A stretch of 64,000 nt of DNA from contig CM077164.1 of assembly GCA_039583875.1 (NCBI GenBank), positions 70,091,628 through 70,155,627 of the forward strand, given 5' to 3'. The stretch's first letter is position 1; every line of letters begins with the position of its first letter. This DNA comes from Platanthera guangdongensis. Lineage: Eukaryota > Streptophyta > Magnoliopsida > Asparagales > Orchidaceae. Below are positions 1-9,117 of the stretch, in pieces. Below the pieces are notes generated by a model. It did not search any database and was not told where the DNA came from. It saw nothing but the letters and a program-made list of their open reading frames with translations. The position numbers and the translations under genes were made by a program.

Positions 1-1114
1 CCCAAAGCTCCCTTTCGCAAGGCACTTATTATTATTGGTCGCTACCCGATTTCTCTACCCTTAATTAATCTTTCTGAATCTAGCCCTAGTACATTAAACA
101 CTTCCTCCCTACGGGAAGGACGATCTTTCGCCGATCCCGAGCACCACCTAACATTAGTCATCCTCTCACTCTATAAATCTTGTCTTCCAATGATGAACTC
201 CTTTATTTACCCAAACCAGCAACCTACCGAGGATTCAACTCTCCAAAATTCACTACCCCATTTAGTTCAGTTTCCGCAGTTACTATATGTAGACCACCCT
301 ATATTATATGAGGTGTATGAAGGAGGTACTCCGAATTGTCTTCCAAACTTTCTTTGAAATTAACCAGAGGTCTATCATAATAAATTTAGTCTAAAATCAG
401 AGATCCATAATTTTTCTAATTAATTTGATATTTATTGAATTTTCCCAAATGTTTGGCCATGGGCAACTTTGAACATGAACTATATGATCTACTCAAGTAA
501 TGGCCACCCAAAAATTTTGAACACTAAATAACAGAGGTTTATGACTAGATATTAATTTCCATAATTTTTCAGAGAAAATTTGACCTCTAAATAATTTAAC
601 CAATATATTTCCTTTAGTCATGTGTAAAGAAGGAAGTACCAAAATTATTCATCCGAAAATTACATAAAAATTACAGAATCTAAATATGGTTCAGAAAATA
701 TCATTGTATTAAAATCATAATTTTTGAGTCTTTCTAGACTCCAAAATAAATTAAATTAAACTTTCATGGGAAATCATACTTAATGAAGCAACCTTTAAAC
801 ATATTCATCCAATAAGTCTATAAAAATTCACAGAGCTTAAAAACATAATAAAAAGTCCTCTGGCTAAATTTCATCAATTTCCAGCAAGTAGGTATTTCAT
901 AATAAATTCCTAAGTAAATAATACAAAGTATCAAATTGTTAATGAAGTATCCAAAATATTAATCCTAAATTCATAATAAAATCTCCAGAGCTTGCTCTAA
1001 CACTAAAAACTACTCAACCTAAATCTCATCACTTTTCAAAGAGTTTTGGTGATATTTTCTACACTTACAAGGTTGTGCCCTAAGCTAGGGTTAGGGTTTT
1101 GAGGGGGTTTAAGG
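1..1114 (-). repeat. Element B 3' LTR, outer fragment
   Basis: AT-rich, no credible coding. It matches about 30482-31597 inside B's 5' LTR almost base for base. It stops at 1114, where element A begins, and the LTR resumes at 23244 after A. The first 1.5 kb of this LTR (equivalent to 28950-30481) lies left of the window. Confidence 0.85.
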
Positions 1115-3173
1115 TGTAACGCCCCCATCTGTCGCATGACATATAACAGAAGGTCCAACTGGAACCCGACGCCATATACCACAGACAGTCGGAAGGGTTA
1201 CCAAATGAATATTCAAACCATCCAATTAAGACTACTCGTCCTACACAGAGCATTCTAGCGGAAGCTTTTAAAGTTGAAAGAACCCAAATCTTAAATCCAA
1301 TACATATGAATGTCCACGACTACAACCACATGAATGAAACCCAAATACACTGAAAAGGTACATGACCTTATGACCTTACAAATGTTCACTTAATAAAACA
1401 TGTCTTACATACATCGGCTCGCAGGCCGGCCACACATGATAAAAGTAAAAAACAACTATTCTACGGCCTTCTAGGGCCAGCAGAGCAACATGGGCTCCAG
1501 CACACTATTTGGTACTCTGCTCCGCAGCACCTACAAGCACATTCCACCGCACGGTGGCAAACAAAGCAACGGTCAGCCAAAAGCCGACCAAATTATAACG
1601 ACCCCGCCCCTTTCACAGGACGACGGTGCTCTTTTCCTGCACAACATTAGCCCAATAAAACAATAAAGCGCAATTATACTACGCCACAGGTGTAGGCTCG
1701 CACGGCCAAACACCCCGTGCACTCAGGACACATTAACGGTGAGTCCTGACATATCATTGTCTCCACCACCATCCCAAAGATGGCAACCAAGTGAGCATTT
1801 TAGCCTTTCTGACCCTGACTAGTCTAAGGCCCCCGACTATGCTTACGGCCAATGCCCTTTTCGGATTTCTCGCACCGTACCACATAGCCTAGGTCCGATT
1901 CCACTTGCTCGTTGCTCACACCGCCTATACAATTTAAGTTCTACACGCGGGCCAAGCTTCTCTCGGATCCCAAAATTTTCCAAACAATCTCATAACCCAG
2001 TTATGATCAAGGCCGGTTCCCAGACCGCCAAGTTAGCAGAACACGTTTCCGCTCAGTTTTCTGGGTGCACCTTGAAGCTAACCTCCAAGGATCCCTGCTG
2101 TAATCTACCGCGTAGAAACCCGAAAAAATCAAAGCACGGAGTCTTCTCCGACAAAACATATCAAATGCAACATCACTGATCCAGACAATACACGTCCGGG
2201 TAGGCTTCACACACAATGCCTATGCCCGTACTTACGATTCCAGACTCTATATGCAATACAAGGGGGACTATTCACATCAACCCCAAGGAACACCACACAC
2301 TCACCGCACACTCGCGGGAGCGAGATTCCCTATGCAGAAAGAAAGAGCTTCACATGCTCAAGTTGAGAATCGTTACCCTTGTAGTCCGTTTTGGCGCCAT
2401 GGAAAAACTACGCGGACAGAACTCTTCGCAACGACCTTTCCTCCACGGATTCGCTCTCAGATTTCGAAACGGTGCTCCGATGCTCCGCCGGTGGCCGGAA
2501 ACCTCCTTCTTCTTCCTCTTATCTCTAACTCCTTGAGAGAGAGAATGATTGGAGAGAAATGAAAGATGAACTCCCCTATTCCTGGCCTTAACAGAGCAGG
2601 AAGCCATCTGGGCCGTTGAATCTTAATTAAAGAAAACAAACGACTCAGATCCGTTCAAAAATCTCTAGACCTGGGCCGAACACGGCTTGGCACACGGCCG
2701 TGTCCTAGGCCGTGTGCCTCGCTCCAGGCACGATCGTCGAACTCAGAACAATCACACGGGCACAGACACGCCCGTGTCTCACCCGACATGCCCGTGCCGG
2801 GTCTCTCGACACGCCCGTGTTCGGGGGCGTGTCACGCATAACCGCCACAGAAACGGACACGACCCAAAAGAACACCGGTAGGGACACGGGTATGCACACG
2901 CCCGTGTCACCTGAAAATTGTCGAACAACAATCGTCGATCGCCGAACGCAGAACATGGGTATAGACACGGTTAGGCACACGCTTGTGTCCAACGACACGC
3001 CCGTGTCCTTGAGCCGTGTTTGTAGCCGTGTCCTTCTCGGGAAGAAAATGTCCAAAAACACCAACCAGACACGGCCTTGGACACGCCCGTGTCCTAGGCC
3101 GTGTACCCCTATACAGGCACCAAAAATCCCCTTTTTACGCGACCGACTCAAATACAATTTTCGGGGCATTACA
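1115..3173 (-). repeat. Element A 3' LTR
   Basis: TG...CA repeat matching 21216-23238, with small indels; for example, about 33 bp near 2790 is absent from the other copy. In the element's sense (minus strand) U3 is at the right end, where an array of ACACG...CGTGT inverted repeats lies (about 2680-3115). Open frames in this stretch are shadows: they overlap on both strands and encode only the repeat. Confidence 0.93.
2680..3115. repeat. Array of ACACGSCCGTGT-type palindromes in the U3 of A's LTR
   Basis: Seen: one perfect 12-bp palindrome ACACGGCCGTGT near 2692, plus several near-perfect GACACGCCCGTGTC or GACACGGGCGTGTC copies and half-sites, spaced 20-60 bp. The array repeats in the other LTR at about 22780-23170. 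It lies in the first 500 bp of the LTR in transcript sense, where promoter and enhancer signals are expected. Confidence 0.75.
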
Positions 3174-3190
3174 AATCTCCCCCACTTAAG
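3174..3190 (-). other. Polypurine tract of element A
   Basis: On the minus strand the sequence abutting the 3' LTR reads AGTGGGGGAGATT. This G-rich purine run is the expected plus-strand primer for a gypsy element. Confidence 0.8.
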
Positions 3191-3226
3191 GAATTTCGTC
3201 CCGAAATTAAGTAAAGGTACACAAAT

Positions 3227-3385
3227 TTAGATAATACCTGAGTGGAATAACTCGGGGTATTCCTCCAACATAGCTTGCTCTCGCTCCCAAGAAAGCTCCT
3301 CACGTCCGCAATTATCCCATCGGACTTTCACCACACGGATAACCTTGTTGCGGAGTCGCTTGACTGCAACATCTTCAATACATAC
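3227..3385 (-). pseudogene. pol: Element A pol C-terminus (chromodomain-like), cut off by element C
   Basis: On the minus strand the frame that ends at the C insertion near 16545 continues from 3385 to a TAA at 3227-3229. It encodes a chromodomain-like end with the motif VKVRWDN..EELSWERE followed by EYPELF, typical of gypsy integrase C-termini. The TSD CATAC at 3381-3385 is the junction, and removing C restores the frame. The fragment has no start codon of its own. Confidence 0.75.
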
Positions 3386-4279
3386 TGAAAGATATGGTAC
3401 CTAAACACCTAGAGGGGGGGGGGGGGTGAATAGGTGACCTAATCCTTTTCTAACTTTACTGGCAGCAAACAGTTTATTATCACAGATTTTTAACTTTTGC
3501 ACAGCAATCACAAAGTATTCACAGCATACACAGCACAATCACAGCACAACACAGTGGTTTATAGTGGTTCCCCAAGATATGGGTACATCCACTTTCCCCC
3601 TTCGCCTATCTAGCAGTGTACTAGATTCAGCCAAACTCCTCCACTGTCTCAGAACCCAAATTGGTTCCTACACCTCAGGCCCAAAGCCTTACAACTCAGC
3701 TTTATCCCAAAGCCTACACTCAGCCAATCAAGGCCTACACTCAGCCAATCAAGGCCTACACTCAGCCAACCAAGGCCTACACTCAGAGATCTCAATCTCC
3801 TACACTCAGGCTCACAAGCCCTACCCTCAGCCTTTATAAATACAGGCTTACAAATCACTTAGATCCAAAGGATCCTACAAGTTAAAATGTATTACAAATA
3901 ATAACTCTACAACTCAGAAATAAAAGAGGGGAGTTGAGAGTTTCTTGATGAGTTCTTGGAAGAACTCAGCTGGATTCACTCTGGCTTAGCTTTCTTCAAA
4001 GCTTCTTGAGTAGAACTGAATAAGATTGAATCCTCCTGCAGTAGTTCCTTGACCTCTGCTACTTAAGATCCAGAATTGAATCTGAATCCTTCTTCTCAGC
4101 CTAGTTCCAGAGGCTGATTTCTTGGAAGGAGCCCTCTCTCTCCAACTTCTTAGATCTGCACTTGGACTGCAAGATCTCCTTGTGTTGATACTCTTGGTAC
4201 CACTTCAATAATTTGTTTTTCAACAAACTGAACTTTTGAACAATAATCTGATCTCTAATTTCTGTAAACTGTAGATGCC

Positions 4280-4287
4280 TATTTATA
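4280..4287 (-). promoter_or_regulatory. TATA box of C's 3' LTR
   Basis: Minus strand TATAAATA, just downstream (in transcript sense) of the palindrome array. The same box is at 15354-15361 in the 5' LTR. Confidence 0.7.
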
Positions 4288-4443
4288 GTCCTTCTTCATG
4301 GTAACCGGCTAGTCCGGTCCATAACTGACTTCTGATATCTCTGACAGGTGCTGTAGACCGGCTGGAACGGCAGCTGTCAAGTCATCCAGTCATTTCTTGA
4401 AAATCTCTAACTGTCTGTAACTGTCGAGACTTTCTGTCTTTAA

Positions 4444-5320
4444 GTGTCGACACTTATAGTCCAAGTGTCGACACATGTTGTGTAAGTGTCGACACAAGTC
4501 TACAAGGTGTCGACACATTTCCTTGTATGTCTCGACACAGATTCTTCTGCATGTGTCGACACTGAAATTGAGTGTCGACACAAGTACTTGTTCTTCTAGC
4601 TTTTGCTGAATTCTTCTAAGTGTCGACACATCTCCTTTGTGTCGACACATCTTCTTGGTGTCGACATATCTTCTTCAATGTCGTTACTTGCTGAGTGTCG
4701 ACACAGCTTCTTGTGTCGACACACCTTCTTCTTGTTGAGACTTCAGCTAAGTGTCGACACATTCCCTTAGTGTCGACACTTGTACTTAGAATATTTTTGT
4801 TGATTTTTCTGATCTTTGCTAAGTGTCGACACAGCTCCTTGTGTGGACACTTTCTTCAAGTGTAGAGTCTTTAGCTGAGTGTCGACACATTGTGCTGGGT
4901 GTCGACACTTACTTCATGTGTTGACTCTTCTGGTTGTGTGTCGACACATTGTGCTGGGTGTCGACACATTCTTCAAGTGCTGACTCTTTTGTTGAGTGTC
5001 GACACATTGTTCTGAGTGTCGACACTTTAACTTAGTCTCTGTAGACTTTTGCTGAGTGTCGACACAACTCCAAGTGTCGACACTTTCTGGTGTAGACACA
5101 GCTTCACTGGGTGTCGACACAGCTCCTTGTGTCGACACATTGTTCTGTCTGCACTTTTCTTCACTGAGTGTCGACACAGCTCCAAGTGTCGACACTTTTT
5201 GTCTGGTGTCGACTCTGCATCCCAGGTGTCGACACAATGACTCCAAGTGTCGACACTGCTTGTCTGGGTGTCGACACAAGTCTTCTTAAGTGTCGACACT
5301 TTCCCTCTGGGTGTCGACAC
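4444..5320. repeat. GTGTCGACAC palindrome array, U3 of C's 3' LTR
   Basis: About 30 perfect copies of the 10-bp palindrome GTGTCGACAC by manual count, plus single-mismatch variants (TGTCTCGACA, GTGTGGACAC, GGTGTAGACA). Spacing is roughly 15-45 bp with unrelated spacers. The array ends about 155 bp upstream of the TATA box in transcript sense. Long open frames made of CRHL and VDT repeats across it are an artefact of the repeated motif. Confidence 0.95.
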
Positions 5321-5465
5321 ATGGACTTAGAAACTTTTTGCTTCAGTCCAGTGATTTCTTAAACTGCACAAGTAAACTCAACATACATCAAATACATTAT
5401 GATGTATATCATTGAGTTGGGTGAGGCTTCTTCAAATCAGGTACATTTGACCAATGTACCCAACA

Positions 5466-5762
5466 ATCTCCCCCTATTTGGAGAAGTCATAACCCTTAGT
5501 CAATGATATACACCATTCATAATTAAAAATTACAAAATGATGTAAAGCAGATTATTTACAGCAGGGTAAACATAAACATGTAATAATTCACACATGTATA
5601 CACATTCATCATTTCAGAACAAGAAATAGACACATTCACAGAACAATCATGAAATATATTTATCATATATTGTTCTAACATTTTTCTAATACACCTTCAA
5701 TGGTTTACAAAAATGTTTTACATTAAAAAGATTACAAAATAATCTTCAAGTAATTTCTTAAT
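5466..5762 (-). other. Element C 3' untranslated region with polypurine tract
   Basis: The minus strand next to the LTR reads CCAAATAGGGGGAGAT (5466-5481), a clear PPT. The rest, up to the ORF3 stop at 5763, is AT-rich with no reading frame of note. Confidence 0.8.
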
Positions 5763-8603
5763 CTATTTCTGGTCTGGTTCTTTGATAACTATGCCTTTGC
5801 CAGGTTGGACTTGAGCTTTGATAGTGGCTTCAGCAGTTTCAGCAACAGCAGGCTTGTTGCCTTTTAGATCTTTCTGTTTGAGTTCTTCTGCCTTGATCTT
5901 CTGCCTCTCAAAGTAGTGATATGGCTTGGGGAAGTACTTGCTAGGCTCCACTGCAGTAGGAGGTAGCTTTCCCATCTTAGCCTTCCTTCTGAATTGAACA
6001 ATGGCCTCTTGTCTTATTTCATGTTTTCTCCATTCAGCTTCAGAGAACCATTTGTTCCTGTCATGTGTATTGTCCTTGGCAGCTTTCCAGGCAGTTAAAA
6101 TGATATTCCTAGAGGTAGGGCTCCACTGTTCAAAATCTGGCCTTTGTTCTGCTTGTTCCCTAAACCTCTTCTTGGACAACCTTGTCTCTTCCTCTTTCTG
6201 TAGAGCCTCTTGCATGGCTTCAGTAATAGGTTGAACAACCTTTTCAATATGGACATTGTCCTTGCCCCCAGATGGGCTATACATGGTGCTCACATCTACT
6301 TGAATCATGTCAAAGTCTGGAGGTGGATAAATGACCTGAGCTACCTCTGGTTGCTCACCTCCAAGATAGGCAGTTTGAATCCCTGATTCAGCAACATTAT
6401 CATCATCACAGAGTGGAGGATAGCCCAGTGTAGCTCTGATGGAATTAGATATCCATTTGGCATGATCAGAGCTAGCTTTGACTAATACTCTCTCCCCCTT
6501 TATGACTTCTCGAGCCATATGGTCTCTGACATCATCCTTTTGAAATCTTATTTGACTGTCCAAATATCTGATTCCCTCTTTAAAGAATGGTTTGAGCTTT
6601 TGCAGTTGATCAGATATAACTTTCTGAGAGGCTTGGATGGCAGTCTTCACTGCAGAAATTTCTTGTTGAAAGGCTTTGTCAAATTCTATTTTAGCAGCAG
6701 CAGTAGATGTAGAAGGTTCAGCACCCTTGGTCTTCAACTCAGTGACTATAACATTATGTGAAGCAGTCAAATTGTCATTCATTCTTATCTGATTTTGCAG
6801 GATATACCCTTGCTTTAATGCTATATCATCTACCCGTGCCTTGATCTTCTCTTGGTGTGTTGCCAGATACACCACTGCATTTCCACCCTTGTGGAAGCAT
6901 TCATTCATTTCCTTCTTGTTAAAGTTCATTTCAAACCTTATAGACTTTATATCTTGGGCCAGATCAAATTATAAAGTCTTCTGCCCTTCATCCACATAAG
7001 CCTCTATAGCCTTTCTTTATTCATCAAGTTTTATCTGCATGGCAATCCTTAAGGCACTATAATCAACAGTTGGGGCTTGTTGAATTATAGGCTGTGGGGC
7101 TATAGATTGCAGAGCTTTCTTGTAACTCTGACTTCTCCTTTTAAAAACATATAATTTCGTCTTCTTTGCCCTAGCACTCTCCTCATCTTCAGAGGCAGAA
7201 GTGCTGGCTATCTCAACCCTATCCTTAGGGCTTTGAGGTTTTTCAGTTTGCACATCAGGTGCCTTCCCATTTTCTGGCCTAATAGGCTCTTCCAGATCTT
7301 GTACTTGTTCCCCTGCAGCAGCAGCAGTATCTCTTCCAGCAGCTTCTTTGTCCATGTCAAAATCAACTTGATCTAGATTGAGAAATAGATCTTCCATGGT
7401 GAACTCTTGAGGTGATTGAGCTGGAGACATTCTTTGCTCTTCAACTACTGGAGCAGGAATCTCTTCTTGTACAGCAGATGTGTCCTCTCTAACAACATCT
7501 GGAACTTGACTAGGCAGCTATGTTTGCTGAGGAACATCAGACAAATCAGCATCTTCTATAAGATATTCTAAAGTTTTTAGATCAGTGAGTACCTCTTGGA
7601 TGATGATGGTGGCTTGCTCACTGTCCAGTGTAGATGCTGCTTCTACAACTGGATGCTCCCCCTGGCTTTGATCCCTGTGGATGGGGCTAGCTGGAGGCAG
7701 CTCCCCCTGGATCTCAGCATCAGCTGGAGGAGCAGGAGACTTCACTGCTGGCACTTCCTCATGATCATCAGGAGTGAAAACAACCTGTTCTTCACTCCCA
7801 GAACTGCTGGAGGACTCTTGTGCCACAGGAGCTATCTTCCTTTTCTTCTTAGGAGGAGTGACTTTCTCAGTAACTGTCTTCTCTGGTGTTGGCATTTCCT
7901 TGGACAACACCCTGTCCCATCTTGAAAATATCCTTAGATCCATCTTCCTCATGTGATTTATCTTGCTGCCTGCAACAGTATTCATTACCTCTAGTATGGT
8001 ACCAGCTAGGTAGAGACTGATGATTCTGCCCAGATTGGGCTTCTTCAAGCTCTCCTTGATCTTGTCAAAAACCACTATTGACCAGTCTGTTTTCAGAGTG
8101 AATATGATCCTTGTCATGATTCCAAACATATAGGCAGACACTCTGTCATGCCCTCCAGGTTTGCTGAGCAAGACTTTTCCCACTATCTCAGACATGAAAT
8201 TCCCTTGATTATTCATGCCTTTTCTGTTGAAAACAGATCCTATCTTCATCTTTGGATCTAGTTCACACCAGGTAAGAGCTTCCCTGGTCTTTGAAGCAGT
8301 CACCTCTTCTTCATCTTGAGTTCTTGGCAATTGAAGAATCTTCCTCAGACTTTTTGGGGTTACCTTAACCTTTTCTCCATGAACTCTGGAGTTGATTTTG
8401 TATCCAGATTCATCTACTGCAGCTCCATTCAGAAATTCAAGCACCTCATTCTTCCATATCTTAGTTGGTTCAGAAACTAAGTACTCTAACCCTGAATCGG
8501 CGACTAGGGTTACTACGGCCCTGATTTCTTGATCAGCATCGTCGAACGCGCCGCGCACAAGCTCATAGCCTTCGTTAACGTTCTCCTCAAGCTTAGGTGC
8601 CAT
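5763..8603 (-). pseudogene. ORF3 of element C: accessory nuclear-type protein gene after pol, three in-frame stops
   Basis: ATG at 8603, frame kept for 946 codons to 5763, broken only by TAG (7518-7520), TAA (7017-7019) and TAA (6969-6971). Residues 1-225 form a folded domain with a stretch SRVHGEKVKVTPKSLRKILQ that resembles the 'putative plant transposon protein' family (recalled, not searched). Residues 251-257 are PKKKRKI, an SV40-type nuclear signal. A Ser/Glu-rich acidic region follows, then a basic cluster KKTKLYVFKRRSQSYKK. From about residue 560 there is a long helical, probably coiled-coil part, and the end is Lys-rich (KGIVIKEPDQK). There is no signal peptide or membrane segment, so an envelope role is not supported. 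Copy D carries the same gene. The function is unknown. Its position and own promoter suggest a separately expressed regulatory protein. Confidence 0.8.
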
Positions 8604-8635
8604 TAGGGTTTGTAGAATTTGTCTTTAGAAAAGAG

Positions 8636-9085
8636 AGGTGTCGACACAGTAGTTTTGGTCTCGAAACTTTGAAAGCGTGTCGACAAATAAAGACAGAACC
8701 CTATTTATACCTTTCTGATTTTGAAGATGAACAGGCGGGACAGCTAACTTAAAATGTGTCGACACTGGCAACAAGTGTCGACACTGACTTATAATGTCTC
8801 GACACATATGTGTCGACACAAGTTTAGTCAACAGATTTTATGTGTCGACACTTAGTTATGTGTCGACACAACATAACTCGACACATTGTCGAGACTTTAA
8901 TTAGAAAAATTCTGAGTAAAACTTAAGTGTTGACACCACATTGGATGTGTCGACACCTACTAGACATGTGTCGACACTAACATTCTGAAGTGTCGACACC
9001 AACATCCTAGATGTGTCGACACCTTTTTCCTGAAGTGTCGACACCACTATTCTGTGTCGACATAGACTTGTCTATGTGTCGACAC
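8636..9085. repeat. GTGTCGACAC palindrome array in the pol-ORF3 spacer of element C
   Basis: About twelve perfect GTGTCGACAC copies plus variants lie between the pol stop (9118) and the ORF3 ATG. The spacer sequence between motifs is unlike the LTR, so the motif itself, not a duplicated LTR segment, is what is shared. Confidence 0.9.
8702..8709 (-). promoter_or_regulatory. Candidate internal promoter (TATA box) of ORF3 in element C
   Basis: Minus strand TATAAATA, the same octamer as in C's LTR promoter, 99 bp before the ORF3 ATG at 8603. It is preceded by the palindrome array (to 9085) and followed by two more TGTCGACA-type motifs before the ATG. Copy D has the same box at 47031-47038 with similar spacing to its ATG. 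Confidence 0.65.
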
Positions 9086-9117
9086 CTTTTTACTTAGCCA
9101 AATTTAATTCTGTAAAC

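Larger units (their letters stand above)
3386..5465 (-). repeat. Element C 3' LTR
   Basis: Starts TGAAAGATAT and ends ACCCAACA on the plus strand, so TG...CA on both strands. In transcript sense U3 lies to the right (5465 down to about 4290) with the GTGTCGACAC array. The TATA box is at 4280-4287. R/U5 lies to the left, with a 21-bp tandem repeat (three units, 3713-3775) and a poly-G run near 3414-3426. Confidence 0.95.

Noticed and set aside
2216..3230. Small proteins in the LTR of A (also 22103-23241)
   Set aside because: Frames overlap on both strands, encode the palindrome array or LTR sequence, and occur in both LTRs.
4444..5320. CRISPR-like array of short repeats
   Set aside because: Repeats are only 10 bp, spacers vary in length, many motifs are degenerate, the array lies in an LTR of a plant retrotransposon and no cas genes exist.
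4390..5362. Overlapping open frames on both strands rich in CRHL, VDT and VST repeats
   Set aside because: They follow from the stop-free GTGTCGACAC motif, which reads open in most frames; the same artefact recurs in every array (15464-16436, 39113-39667, 50178-50616, 55530-55862).
5763..8603. ORF3 as an envelope-like gene
   Set aside because: Its place after pol suggests it, but no signal peptide, hydrophobic membrane span or cleavage-site pattern is seen; nuclear signals and helical regions are.
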